From positions 1 through 26,150 of the forward strand of contig CARTDZ010000013.1 in the NCBI GenBank assembly GCA_949067325.1: a stretch of DNA of 26,150 nucleotides. Direction: 5' to 3'. The first letter of the stretch is position 1. Every line of letters begins with the position of its first letter. The notes below the pieces were generated by a model that worked only from the letters and a program-made list of their open reading frames with translations, ran no database searches and was not told where the DNA came from. The position numbers and the translations under genes were made by a program. Origin of the DNA: an uncultured Eubacteriales bacterium. GTDB lineage: Bacteria; Bacillota; Clostridia; Christensenellales; UBA1242. Below are positions 6,237 through 13,816 of this stretch, in pieces.

Positions 6237-6632
6237 ATGGCTACTAGAATAAGACTTAAAGCTGAAAAAAGGAAAGCTGCCAAGAAAGCTGCTCGTCCTT
6301 ACGCTAAAGCAAAATATATCAGAATGAGCCCTTCAAAGGTTGCAATTGTCCTTGACAAAATTCGTGGACAAAAAGCTGAAATGGCTGTTGCAATTCTTGA
6401 AAATATGGCTGATAGCGCTGCTGTAGAGTGCCTCAAAGTGCTTAAAAGTGCTATTGCAAACGCTGAAAACAACAAAGGAATGAACGCTTCAAACCTTTTT
6501 GTTGCTGAATGCTATGCAGGTGCTGGCCCAATCCTTAAGAGAATTGCATATCGTGCAAAAGGCAGAGCGGACAGAATACTTAAAAGAACTTCACACATTA
6601 CAATTGTGCTTGATGAAGTGGTAGGAGGCTAA
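6237..6632 (+). CDS. rplV: 50S ribosomal protein L22 with basic N-terminal extension
   Basis: 131 aa, against about 110 for most L22. The conserved part begins near residue 21 (ARPYAKAKYIRMSPSKVAIVLDKIRG) and ends in the tunnel hairpin region PILKRIAYRAKGRADRILKRTSHITIVL, where macrolide-resistance changes occur in other species. The first 20 residues are Lys/Arg/Ala-rich and extra. The ATG at 6237 has AGAGGTG upstream; starting later would lose the good RBS. The stop is one base before the rpsC ATG. Confidence 0.96.
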   Translation: MATRIRLKAEKRKAAKKAARPYAKAKYIRMSPSKVAIVLDKIRGQKAEMAVAILENMADSAAVECLKVLKSAIANAENNKGMNASNLFVAECYAGAGPILKRIAYRAKGRADRILKRTSHITIVLDEVVGG

Positions 6633-6633
6633 T

Positions 6634-7308
6634 ATGGGACAGAAAGTTAGTCCAGTAGGACTTAGAATTGGAATCAATAAAGATTGGGATTCAACTTGGT
6701 ACGCTGACAAAAAAACTTTTGCAGCAAACCTTAAGGAAGACCAAGAAGTTCGTAACTTTTTGAAGAAAAAGTATAGTGCTTGTGCTATTTCAAAAATCAC
6801 AATTGAAAGAACTGAAGCTAAACTTGTCATCAACATCTTTACAGGCAAACCTGGTATGATTATTGGTGCAAAAGGTGCTGGTATTGAAGCTATCAAGAAA
6901 GAAGTTTCAAAAATCATCAGACCTATCAAGCTTCTTGTTATCAACGTTAAAGAAATCAAGAAGGTTGACCTTGACGCTCAACTCGTTGCTGAAAGCATTG
7001 CTCTTCAACTTGAAAAGCGTGTGGCTGGTAAGAGAGCGTTGAAACAAGCTCTGCAAAGAGTTATGAGAGCTGGAGCAAAAGGCTGCAAAGTTCAAATCAG
7101 CGGCGTTCTTGCAAAAGCAAACGACAAAGCTATGACTGAAAAATACATGGAAGGATCACTTCCTCTTCACACTTTGCGTGCAGATATTGATTATGGCGAA
7201 GCTTCTGCCTTCACTATGATTGGTAAGATTGGCGTTAAGTGCTGGATCTACAAGGGTGAAATCCTTCAAGCTAAGAAGTCGTCTGAACAGAAAGGAGGAC
7301 AAGAATAA
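6634..7308 (+). CDS. rpsC: 30S ribosomal protein S3
   Basis: 224 aa. S3 shapes the mRNA entry channel together with S4 and S5 and contributes helicase activity. It starts MGQKVSPVGLRIGINKDWDS, carries the KH-domain loop GMIIGAKGAGIEAIKKEV, and the C-terminal ALQRVMRAGAKGCKVQISG and YGEASAFTMIGKIGVKCWIYKGE segments. It follows rplV by one base, with GTAGGAGG as RBS, and its stop overlaps the start of rplP (TAATG). Confidence 0.98.
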   Translation: MGQKVSPVGLRIGINKDWDSTWYADKKTFAANLKEDQEVRNFLKKKYSACAISKITIERTEAKLVINIFTGKPGMIIGAKGAGIEAIKKEVSKIIRPIKLLVINVKEIKKVDLDAQLVAESIALQLEKRVAGKRALKQALQRVMRAGAKGCKVQISGVLAKANDKAMTEKYMEGSLPLHTLRADIDYGEASAFTMIGKIGVKCWIYKGEILQAKKSSEQKGGQE

Positions 7309-7745
7309 TGTTAATGCCAAAGAGAGTTAAAAGAAGAAAAGTTTTCAGAGGCAGAATGACTGGCAAGGCAACTAGAGGCAATACTATTGCTTACGGCACT
7401 TATGGTATCGTAGCAACTGAACCATGCTGGATCAAATCAAATCAAATTGAAGCTGCACGTGTTGCTATGACAAGACATATCAAACGTGGCGGTAAAGTTT
7501 GGATCAAGATTTTTCCAGACAAGCCTGTAAGTAAAAAACCTGCTCAAACTCGTATGGGTTCGGGTAAAGGCGCTCCTGAATTTTGGGTTGCTGTAGTTAA
7601 GCCAGGCAGAGTTCTCTTTGAAATTGAAGGCGTAGCTGAAGCTGTTGCTAAGGAAGCACTTAGACTTGCTGGTCACAAACTTCCTTGCAAAGTAAAATTC
7701 TTAAAGAAAGAAGAAGACAAAGGTGGTGCGGAAAATGAAAATTAG
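7308..7745 (+). CDS. rplP: 50S ribosomal protein L16
   Basis: 145 aa. L16 positions the acceptor stem of A-site tRNA. The start MLMPKRVKRRKVFRGRMTG at 7308 is the canonical one even though a second ATG follows at 7314. Other marks are ARVAMTRHIKRGGKVWIKIFPDKPVSKKPAQTR (key part HIKRGGKVWIKIFPDKP) and RMGSGKGAPEFWVAVVKPG. It overlaps the rpsC stop by one base and the rpmC start by 11 bases. The last 8 residues are an acidic, glycine-rich tail. Confidence 0.98.
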   Translation: MLMPKRVKRRKVFRGRMTGKATRGNTIAYGTYGIVATEPCWIKSNQIEAARVAMTRHIKRGGKVWIKIFPDKPVSKKPAQTRMGSGKGAPEFWVAVVKPGRVLFEIEGVAEAVAKEALRLAGHKLPCKVKFLKKEEDKGGAENEN

Positions 7746-7956
7746 TGAAATTCAAGGTTTGACAGTGGCAGAACTTAATGCAAAACTTAAAGAACTCAAT
7801 AGTGAACTTTTCAATCTTCGTTTTTCTCATGCCACAAGAAGTCTTGCAAACCCAATGCAAATTCACAATGTGAAGAAAGACATTGCAAGAGTTAAGACTG
7901 TAATCAGAGAAAAAGAAATAGCGGCTGCCGCAAACGGAGGAAACAATGGAAAATAG
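7735..7956 (+). CDS. rpmC: 50S ribosomal protein L29
   Basis: 73 aa, two-helix L29 near the tunnel exit. It starts MKISEIQGLTVAELNAKLKE and contains ELFNLRFSHATRSLANPMQI and VKKDIARVKTVIREKE, all diagnostic. The ATG at 7735 lies inside the end of rplP (11-base overlap), with GGTGGTGCGG as RBS. The C-terminus AAAANGGNNGK overlaps the rpsQ start by 11 bases. The back-to-back overlaps imply coupled translation of L16, L29 and S17. Confidence 0.97.
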   Translation: MKISEIQGLTVAELNAKLKELNSELFNLRFSHATRSLANPMQIHNVKKDIARVKTVIREKEIAAAANGGNNGK

Positions 7957-8206
7957 AAATGAAAGAATAACAAGAGAAGGCATTGTTGTAAGTGCTGGCA
8001 AGATGGATAAAACTGTCGTTGTTAAAGTTGTTTCAAGAGTAAAAAGCCCTATCTATAAAAAAGTCGTTCAAAGAACTAAAAAGTTCAAAGCTCATGACGA
8101 AAACAATGCGTGCGGAATGGGTGATCGAGTTAAAATTATGGAAACTCGTCCACTTAGCAAAGATAAGCATATGCGCGTTGTTGAAATCATTGAGAAAGCT
8201 AAGTAA
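7946..8206 (+). CDS. rpsQ: 30S ribosomal protein S17
   Basis: 86 aa, OB-fold primary binder of 16S helix 11. Typical parts are REGIVVSAGKMDKTVVVKV, the tract YKKVVQRTKKFKAHDE, and GDRVKIMETRPLSKDKHMRV. RBS GGAGG at 7937-7941 lies within rpmC. The ATG at 7946 overlaps the end of rpmC. Confidence 0.98.
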   Translation: MENRNERITREGIVVSAGKMDKTVVVKVVSRVKSPIYKKVVQRTKKFKAHDENNACGMGDRVKIMETRPLSKDKHMRVVEIIEKAK

Positions 8207-8218
8207 GGAGGAAGCAAT

Positions 8219-8587
8219 ATGATTATACCTCAAACAAGATTGAAAGTTGCTGACAACACTGGTGCAAAAGAAATTATGTGTATCAGAGTTCTTGGTGGCT
8301 CATTCAGAAGAAGTGGAAACATCGGCGATATCATCGTTGCTTCTGTGAAGAAGGCTATTCCTGGTGGAACAGTTAAGAAGGGTGACGTTGTGAAAGCTGT
8401 TATCGTTCGTTCTTCAAAAGGTCTTAGAAGACCAGACGGATCTCATATCCGTTTTGATGACAACGCTGCTGTTATCATCGACAACCAAAAACAACCAAAA
8501 GGCACTCGCGTTTTTGGACCTATCGCGAGAGAACTCCGTGACAGAGGATATATGAAGATTATCTCTCTTGCTCCGGACGTTATATAA
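8219..8587 (+). CDS. rplN: 50S ribosomal protein L14
   Basis: 122 aa, exactly the bacterial length. L14 forms intersubunit bridges and contacts L19 and RsfS. It starts MIIPQTRLKVADNTGAKEIM and has the conserved VKAVIVRSSKGLRRPDGSHI and DNAAVIIDNQKQPKGTRVFG. RBS AAGGAGG 5-6 nt upstream. Confidence 0.98.
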   Translation: MIIPQTRLKVADNTGAKEIMCIRVLGGSFRRSGNIGDIIVASVKKAIPGGTVKKGDVVKAVIVRSSKGLRRPDGSHIRFDDNAAVIIDNQKQPKGTRVFGPIARELRDRGYMKIISLAPDVI

Positions 8588-8600
8588 GAAGGAGGGCGTT

Positions 8601-9119
8601 ATGAAAATGAATGTAAAAACAGGCGATAACGTTCTCGTTATCACAGGAAAAGACAAAGGCAAAACTGGCAAAGTTATGCAAGTTATCGCTTCTGACAACA
8701 AGGTTGTTGTTGAAAACGTAAACATCGTGACTAAGCACCAAAAGCCAAGAAGCCAACAAGACAAGGGCGGCAAAATTCAAAAAACTGCACCAATCGAAGC
8801 TTCAAACGTTTTGGTTGTTTGTCCAAACTGCAACAAAGCTACAAGAGTTGCTCATGCTGAAGTTGCTGGCAAAAAAGTTCGCTCTTGCAAAAAGTGCGGT
8901 GCATCTCTTGACAAAGAGTTTGTAAAAGCTTCAAAGAAAGAAGCAAAAAAGACAGAAGCAAAGAAAACTGTTAAAAAAGCAAGTGAGCTTAAAGGTGCAA
9001 CTTTAAAGCAAGCTGAAGCACCTGTAAAAGAAGAAAATGTTGAGAAGAAGCCTGCTGCAAAGAAGACTACTTCATCAACAACTAAAAAGTCGACAACTGC
9101 AAAGAAAGTAAGTGAATAG
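8601..9119 (+). CDS. rplX: 50S ribosomal protein L24 with long Lys/Ala-rich tail
   Basis: 172 aa, against about 100-105 in most bacteria. Residues 1-104 are a complete L24: KOW motif DNVLVITGKDKGKTGKV, NIVTKHQKPRSQQDKGGKIQ-type loop, and a zinc-type CxxC pair (C74, C77, C96, C99). The following 68 residues are low-complexity Lys/Ala/Glu/Thr (for example KKEAKKTEAKKTVKKA and KKPAAKKTT), resembling histone H1-like tails. L24 is an assembly initiator on domain I of 23S rRNA. The ATG at 8601 follows AAGGAGGG. The tail ends normally and the next gene begins 14 nt later, so it is not a frameshift product. Confidence 0.95.
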   Translation: MKMNVKTGDNVLVITGKDKGKTGKVMQVIASDNKVVVENVNIVTKHQKPRSQQDKGGKIQKTAPIEASNVLVVCPNCNKATRVAHAEVAGKKVRSCKKCGASLDKEFVKASKKEAKKTEAKKTVKKASELKGATLKQAEAPVKEENVEKKPAAKKTTSSTTKKSTTAKKVSE

Positions 9120-9133
9120 GAGAAAGTTAAGTT

Positions 9134-9685
9134 ATGGCAAAAGAACAAAACAGAATTTTGGCTAAATATAAACAGGAAGTTGTACCTGCTCTTATTTCAG
9201 AATTTGGTTATAAAAACATAATGGAAGTTCCAAAACTTGTTAAAGTTGTGCTCAATATGGGTCTTGGAGAAGTTAAATCCAATTCAAAATCTTTCAACAT
9301 CGCAGTTGACGAACTTGCAGTTATCTCAGGCCAAAAGCCAGTTGTTACAACTGCAAAAAAATCAATCTCAAATTTTGGTCTTAGAGAAGGCCAAAAGATT
9401 GGTGCAAAAGTTACACTCAGAGGCGACCGTATGTATGAGTTCTTTGATAGACTTACAGCAATCGCACTTCCTAGAGTGAGAGACTTCAAGGGTGTTCCTG
9501 ATAAGTCATTTGATGGCAAAGGAAACTACTCTATGGGAATTAAAGAACAACTTATATTTCCAGAAATAGTTTATGAAAAAGTCGAAAAAATCAGAGGTTT
9601 TGACATTACTTTCGTTACTACTGCAAAGACAAACGAAGAGGCAAAAGCCCTTTTGAAGGCACTTGGTATGCCTTTTGCAAGATAG
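9134..9685 (+). CDS. rplE: 50S ribosomal protein L5
   Basis: 183 aa. L5 joins the 5S rRNA particle and touches the P-site tRNA and S13. Diagnostic pieces are VVLNMGLGEVKSNSK, ISGQKPVVTTAKKSISNFGL, GAKVTLRGDRMYEFFDRL and DFKGVPDKSFDGKGNYSMGI. It has the usual C-terminal TTAKTNEEAKALLKALGMPF. RBS TAGGAGAAAG. Ends in TAG. Confidence 0.98.
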   Translation: MAKEQNRILAKYKQEVVPALISEFGYKNIMEVPKLVKVVLNMGLGEVKSNSKSFNIAVDELAVISGQKPVVTTAKKSISNFGLREGQKIGAKVTLRGDRMYEFFDRLTAIALPRVRDFKGVPDKSFDGKGNYSMGIKEQLIFPEIVYEKVEKIRGFDITFVTTAKTNEEAKALLKALGMPFAR

Positions 9686-9694
9686 GAGTTGATT

Positions 9695-9880
9695 ATGGCA
9701 AAAAAAGCATTGGTTGAAAAACAAAAAAGAACTCAAAAATACAAAACTCGTGAATATACTCGCTGCAGCCTTTGCGGCAGACCTCACGCAGTTCTTAGAA
9801 AGTATGGCATTTGCAGAGTTTGCTTTAGAGAACTCGCAAACAAGGGCGAAATCCCTGGCGTAAAGAAAGCTAGTTGGTAA
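9695..9880 (+). CDS. rpsN: 30S ribosomal protein S14, zinc (type Z)
   Basis: 61 aa, the short zinc-binding form. It begins AKKALVEKQKRTQKYKTREY and carries CxxC-x12-CxxC (C24, C27, C40, C43) within RCSLCGRPH and GICRVCFREL, ending IPGVKKASW. The ATG at 9695 is 5 nt after TAGGAG; an upstream in-frame TTG at 9689 overlaps that RBS and is rejected. It supports a Gram-positive-type spc operon. Confidence 0.98.
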   Translation: MAKKALVEKQKRTQKYKTREYTRCSLCGRPHAVLRKYGICRVCFRELANKGEIPGVKKASW

Positions 9881-9894
9881 GAGGAGGAAGAAAA

Positions 9895-10293
9895 ATGTTA
9901 GTTACAGATCCAATCGCAGATATGCTCACAAGAATTCGTAATGCTACACGTGCTAAACACGAAAGCGTGATCATTCCTGCATCAAATGAAAAATTGGCAA
10001 TTGCAAAAATCCTTCTCGAAGAAGGTTACATCAACTCTTTTGAAGAAATCAAAGATGGCAACTGGAAAAACATTCTTGTTTCACTCAAGTATGACAATGC
10101 TGGTGACAGCGTTATACAAGGTTTGAAAAGAATTTCAAAACCAGGTCTTCGTATTTACGCTCAAAAAGATAAACTTCCAAGAGTTATAAGCGGACTTGGC
10201 ATCGCTATCATTTCAACAAACAAGGGCATTGTGACAGACAAAGTTGCAAGAAAACTTAATGTTGGTGGCGAAGTTCTCGCTTATGTATGGTAA
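9895..10293 (+). CDS. rpsH: 30S ribosomal protein S8
   Basis: 132 aa. S8 binds the central 16S domain and in E. coli represses the spc operon at L5. It has the typical VTDPIADMLTRIRNATRAKH start, the GYI...F helix and the C-terminal GLGIAIISTNKGIVTDKVAR, GGEVLAYVW. The ATG at 9895 follows GAGGAGG; an in-frame start upstream in rpsN is not needed. Confidence 0.98.
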   Translation: MLVTDPIADMLTRIRNATRAKHESVIIPASNEKLAIAKILLEEGYINSFEEIKDGNWKNILVSLKYDNAGDSVIQGLKRISKPGLRIYAQKDKLPRVISGLGIAIISTNKGIVTDKVARKLNVGGEVLAYVW

Positions 10294-10303
10294 GGAGGAA
10301 AGT

Positions 10304-10852
10304 ATGTCAAGAATAGGTAAAAAAGTTATAGTTATGCCTGCAGGCGTTTCTGCTAAGCTTGAAAACAACGTGCTTACAGTTACTGGCCCAAAAGGAACTT
10401 TAACTCAAGAAATCGACAAAAACATCAAAACAAACATCAATGGACAGGAAATGTCTTTTGAAATAATCAAAAACACACCTGATGCAAACGCAAAACATGG
10501 ACTTTATAGAGCTTTGGCACACAACATGGTTGTTGGTGTAAGCGAAGGCTTCAAAAGAAACCTTCTCATTGCAGGTGTAGGTTACAAGGCAAATGTAAGC
10601 GGAAACAAGCTTAACATAAACCTTGGCTTCTCACACCCAGTTGAAGTTGCAATTCCAAGCGATCTTCAAGTTGCGTGTCCATCAGTTACTGAAATTTCAA
10701 TCACTGGTATCGACAAGCAAAAAGTTGGACAATTCGCTTCAAACATCAGAGATATCCGTCCTGTTGAGCCATACCACGGCTACGGCGTTCGTTACTCTGA
10801 CGAAGTGGTAATCAGAAAAGTCGGAAAAACTGCAGGTAAAGGCAAGAAGTAG
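10304..10852 (+). CDS. rplF: 50S ribosomal protein L6
   Basis: 182 aa, two homologous alpha-beta domains near the GTPase centre. It starts MSRIGKKVIVMPAGV, has VTGPKGTLTQEI and the conserved second-domain ending with QKVGQFASNIRDIRPVEPYHG. RBS AAGGAGG. The ATG at 10304 is 10 nt after rpsH. Confidence 0.98.
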   Translation: MSRIGKKVIVMPAGVSAKLENNVLTVTGPKGTLTQEIDKNIKTNINGQEMSFEIIKNTPDANAKHGLYRALAHNMVVGVSEGFKRNLLIAGVGYKANVSGNKLNINLGFSHPVEVAIPSDLQVACPSVTEISITGIDKQKVGQFASNIRDIRPVEPYHGYGVRYSDEVVIRKVGKTAGKGKK

Positions 10853-10863
10853 GAGATAAGGTT

Positions 10864-11232
10864 ATGATTAACAAAACTGATAAAAATAAAGAAAGACTTG
10901 TTCGTCACAAACGCGTTAGACGCAAAGTTTCAGGCACAAGTGAAAGACCTCGTCTTTGTGTAAATAGATCTTTGAGCCAAATTTATGCTCAAATTATTGA
11001 CGATACAAAAGGCGTTACACTTGTAAGCGCTTCTACACTTGACGCTGAAGTTAAAAAATTGATCAATGGCAAAAGCAAGTCAGAGCAAGCTAGAATTGTT
11101 GGCGAAACAATTGCTAAAAAAGCTTTGAAAAAGAAAATCAGCGAAGTTGTTTTTGACAGAGGTGGTTATATCTATATTGGTCGCGTTCAGGCTCTCGCAG
11201 ATGGTGCTAGAGAAGCTGGACTTAAGTTTTAG
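10864..11232 (+). CDS. rplR: 50S ribosomal protein L18
   Basis: 122 aa. L18 carries 5S rRNA into the 50S. It shows RLVRHKRVRRKVSGTSERPR, the LCVNRSLSQIYAQIIDD strand region and the end FDRGGYIYIGRVQALADGAR with GLKF. RBS AGGAGA. Ends in TAG 9 nt before rpsE. Confidence 0.98.
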   Translation: MINKTDKNKERLVRHKRVRRKVSGTSERPRLCVNRSLSQIYAQIIDDTKGVTLVSASTLDAEVKKLINGKSKSEQARIVGETIAKKALKKKISEVVFDRGGYIYIGRVQALADGAREAGLKF

Positions 11233-11241
11233 GAGGAAATT

Positions 11242-11826
11242 ATGAGTGAAGTAAATGAAGTAAAAAATGCACAAGCTCCTGAAAATCAAGGAAGAAGACC
11301 TTCTTTCAAAGACAAAAAGGGTGACAGACGTGAAAGACCTGTTAGACGTGAAGAAAGTGAGTTTGAAAAAACTGTTGTTTGCGTTCGTAGAGTAACAAAG
11401 GTTGTTAAAGGCGGAAGAACCCTTCGTTTCTCAGCACTTGTTGTTGTTGGTGACAAGAAGGGCAGAGTTGGTATTGCTATTGGCAAAGCCAAAGAAGTTT
11501 CTGGTGCTATTGAAAAAGCAACTACTATGGCTAAGAAAAATCTTATCAATGTTCCTATCATTGATGGAACAATTCCTCATGACATCATTGGTAAGTTCTC
11601 AGCAACTCATATTTTGATGTTGCCAGCTCCTGCCGGAACTGGAGTTATTGCAGGCGGATCAGCTCGTGCTGTTCTTGAACTTGCAGGTATCCACAACATC
11701 GTAACAAAGAGACATGGCTCTTCAAATAGAATTAACTGCGTTAAAGCAACTATTGAAGGTCTTAAAGGTCTTAAAACTAAAGAAGAAATCGCTGCTCGTC
11801 GTGGCAAATCGGTTGAAGAAATTTAA
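11242..11826 (+). CDS. rpsE: 30S ribosomal protein S5 with N-terminal extension
   Basis: 194 aa, against about 165 in Bacillus. The dsRBD-like part starts near residue 40 (EFEKTVVCVRRVTKVVKGGR, then FSALVVVGDKKGRVGIAIGKA), followed by IPHDIIGKF and the LLPAPAGTGVIAGG-type loop. S5 controls decoding fidelity and the mRNA entry site. The first 40 residues are extra, polar and rich in Arg, Lys, Asp and Glu (RRPSFKDKKGDRRERPVRRE), probably disordered. RBS AGGAGG just before the ATG at 11242 favours this long form. Confidence 0.97.
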   Translation: MSEVNEVKNAQAPENQGRRPSFKDKKGDRRERPVRREESEFEKTVVCVRRVTKVVKGGRTLRFSALVVVGDKKGRVGIAIGKAKEVSGAIEKATTMAKKNLINVPIIDGTIPHDIIGKFSATHILMLPAPAGTGVIAGGSARAVLELAGIHNIVTKRHGSSNRINCVKATIEGLKGLKTKEEIAARRGKSVEEI

Positions 11827-11846
11827 GGAAAAGGGAGAAAATCATT

Positions 11847-12044
11847 ATGGCAGAGAAAAAACAAAAAATGCTTAAAGTAACTTGGGTGAAAAGTGCCATT
11901 GGCTACAACAAAAAGCAAGCTCTCATCATTGAAGCCCTTGGACTTAAAAAGCTCAACCAAACAAAAGTCCTTCCTGACAACGATGCAATTCGTGGAAGTT
12001 TATTTCACGTACGCCATCTTGTAAAAGTGGAAGAAGTGAAGTAG
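11847..12044 (+). CDS. rpmD: 50S ribosomal protein L30
   Basis: 65 aa, short bacterial L30. It has the characteristic LKVTWVKSAIGYNKKQ and LGLKKLNQTKVLPDN, then RGSLFHVRHLVKVEEV. RBS AAGGGAGA. Presence of L30 is a further Gram-positive/Proteobacteria trait. It ends in TAG 8 nt before rplO. Confidence 0.97.
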   Translation: MAEKKQKMLKVTWVKSAIGYNKKQALIIEALGLKKLNQTKVLPDNDAIRGSLFHVRHLVKVEEVK

Positions 12045-12052
12045 GAGGGGTT

Positions 12053-12499
12053 ATGGAATTAAACAACATGAAACCAGCCGTTGGAGCAACTACCAAAAAA
12101 GTAAGAGTTGGCAGAGGAATTGGCAGCGGAATTGGTAAAACAAGTGGAAAAGGTCATAAAGGCCAAAACGCTAGAAGCGGTGGTGGAGTTAGACCTGGCT
12201 TTGAAGGCTGAAATATCCCTCTTATCAGAAAAATCCCTATGAGAGGATTTAACAACAAAAACTTTAAGAAAAATTATTCTTGCATCAATGTTGGCGAACT
12301 TGAATGTTTTGAAGCAAACACTGTTATCACAGAGGAACTTCTTTACGAAACAAGATTTGTTGGCAAACGTGCACCTTATGGTCTTAAAGTTCTTGGAGAT
12401 GGCGAACTTACGAAGCCACTCACAATCAAAGCAAACAAAGTAACAAAACAAGCAAGAGAAAAAATCGAAAAAGTTGGCGGAAAGATTGAGGAGATTTAA
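12053..12499 (+). pseudogene. rplO: 50S ribosomal protein L15, interrupted by one in-frame TGA
   Basis: The reading frame from the ATG at 12053 (RBS TAGGAGGGG) to the TAA at 12497-12499 has 148 codons, the normal L15 length. It is conserved throughout: VGRGIGSGIGKTSGKGHKGQ, NARSGGGVRPGFEG, then IPLIRKIPMRGFNN and the C-terminal half to GGKIEEI. Codon 53 (12209-12211) is TGA, where L15 families have the second Gly of FEGGQ. No base is gained or lost. GGA to TGA is a one-base change, and TGG to TGA would also be one base if this lineage has Trp there. Outcomes: a truncated 52-aa product, readthrough to full length, or an error in the sequence. The gene keeps its place between rpmD and secY, and the secY RBS lies in its last codons. 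L15 is dispensable in E. coli, so loss could be tolerated. I mark it as a pseudogene only formally. Confidence 0.85.
12218..12246 (+). promoter_or_regulatory. Hairpin 6 nt downstream of the in-frame TGA in rplO
   Basis: CCTCTTAT (12218-12225) pairs with ATGAGAGG (12239-12246), eight pairs with one U-G, around a 13-nt A-rich loop. Stem-loops a few nt after a stop codon can promote readthrough. The arms also encode conserved L15 residues, so chance is possible. Confidence 0.35.
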
Positions 12500-12503
12500 T
12501 TAA

Positions 12504-13811
12504 ATGTTCAAGACAATAGCAAACGCATTTAAAATTAAAGACATTAGGAAAAAGATTTTGCTCACTCTTCTTCTTCTCTTTATCTACAGACTTGGCTGCT
12601 GGTTGCCTGCCGTTGGTTTTGACGCGTCGGCAATCATGGCGGGTGAAAGCGGAAATGTTGGTTTCTTCAGCCTTATGGATATGGTCAGCGGTGGAGCGCT
12701 TGCAAACTGCTCGGTGCTTGCACTAGGCGTTGCACCTTACATCACGGCGTCAATTGTTATTCAACTTTTGACAGTTGCCATTCCTAAGCTTGAACAACTT
12801 TCTAAGCAAGGTGAAGATGGAAGACGCAAAATCAACCTTTACACAAGAATAGCAGCACTTGTTCTTGCAATCGCGCAAGCGGTAGGAATTGTTGTTGCAT
12901 ATTCAAGCAGTATTGATGTAAACAATGCTCTTTGGGGTTCAGCTCCTACATGGCTTATCGGCGCAGGAATTGTTTTAATTCTGGTTGCTGGTGCTATGTT
13001 TACAGTTTGGATTGGTGAAAGAATTACCGACCTTGGCGTTGGTAATGGAATGAGTTTGCTTATTTTTGTCGGCATTCTCTCATCAGCCGCTGCTTCTTTC
13101 AGAGAAGCAATCAAAAACACTGCACAAGACATCACAAACCTTTGGTATATTGTGCTTTTCATTGTCGCAGTTGTTGCAATTTTTGCTCTTATCGTATTTG
13201 TTGACGGTGGCGAGCGAAGAGTAAATGTTCAATATGCAAAACAAATCAAGGGCAGAAAGATGTATGGTGGACAAAGCACTTACATTCCTATCAGAGTGAA
13301 TGGAACTGGTGTTATTCCAATCATCTTTGCTTCAGCTCTTATCACTTTTCCACAACTTATTATATCTATGTTCTGGCCAAACTCTTCGGCTTATTCATGG
13401 TATAGCAAGTGGTTGGGTAGTGGCTCTTGGGTTTATATCGTGCTTACTGCAGTTCTCATATTGCTGTTTGCATTCTTCTACGCAAAACTTATGTTCGACC
13501 CAGACGACATCAGCAAGCGTATTCAACAGCAAGGCGGCTTCATTCCTGGCATACGTGCAGGCAAGCCAACAGCAGATTATCTCAAAAAGATTTCAAATCG
13601 AATTACACTTTTCGGGGCAATCTTCTTGGCGGTTATCGCACTTATTCCATCACTTGCTTTCAAGGCAATTGGTGACGCGACCTCAGCAGGTATGCTTATC
13701 AATGCATTCAGTGCTACAGGTCTTATGATCGTCGTTTCAGTTGCACTTGAACTTGACAAACAACTTGAAGCTCAAATGCTTATGAGAAACTATAAAGGTT
13801 TCTTGAATTAA
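12504..13811 (+). CDS. secY: Preprotein translocase subunit SecY
   Basis: 435 aa, ten transmembrane segments as expected for the channel of the Sec translocon. The start KDIRKKILLTLLLLFIYRLGCWLPAVG forms TM1, with the plug region after it (FFSLMDMVSGGAL). Characteristic pieces are SVLALGVAPYITASIVIQLL, ERITDLGVGNGMSLLIF, and the cytoplasmic loop with ERRVNVQYAKQIKGRKMYGG. QGGFIPGIRAGKPT precedes TM9. GAGGAG inside the end of rplO serves as RBS, so translation may depend on ribosomes reaching the rplO stop at 12499, which matters given the TGA in rplO. Confidence 0.98.
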   Translation: MFKTIANAFKIKDIRKKILLTLLLLFIYRLGCWLPAVGFDASAIMAGESGNVGFFSLMDMVSGGALANCSVLALGVAPYITASIVIQLLTVAIPKLEQLSKQGEDGRRKINLYTRIAALVLAIAQAVGIVVAYSSSIDVNNALWGSAPTWLIGAGIVLILVAGAMFTVWIGERITDLGVGNGMSLLIFVGILSSAAASFREAIKNTAQDITNLWYIVLFIVAVVAIFALIVFVDGGERRVNVQYAKQIKGRKMYGGQSTYIPIRVNGTGVIPIIFASALITFPQLIISMFWPNSSAYSWYSKWLGSGSWVYIVLTAVLILLFAFFYAKLMFDPDDISKRIQQQGGFIPGIRAGKPTADYLKKISNRITLFGAIFLAVIALIPSLAFKAIGDATSAGMLINAFSATGLMIVVSVALELDKQLEAQMLMRNYKGFLN

Positions 13812-13816
13812 GGTTA

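Noticed and set aside
8568..8600. Upstream start for rplX overlapping rplN
   Set aside because: The ATG at 8601 has AAGGAGGG in front and gives the normal L24 N-terminus.
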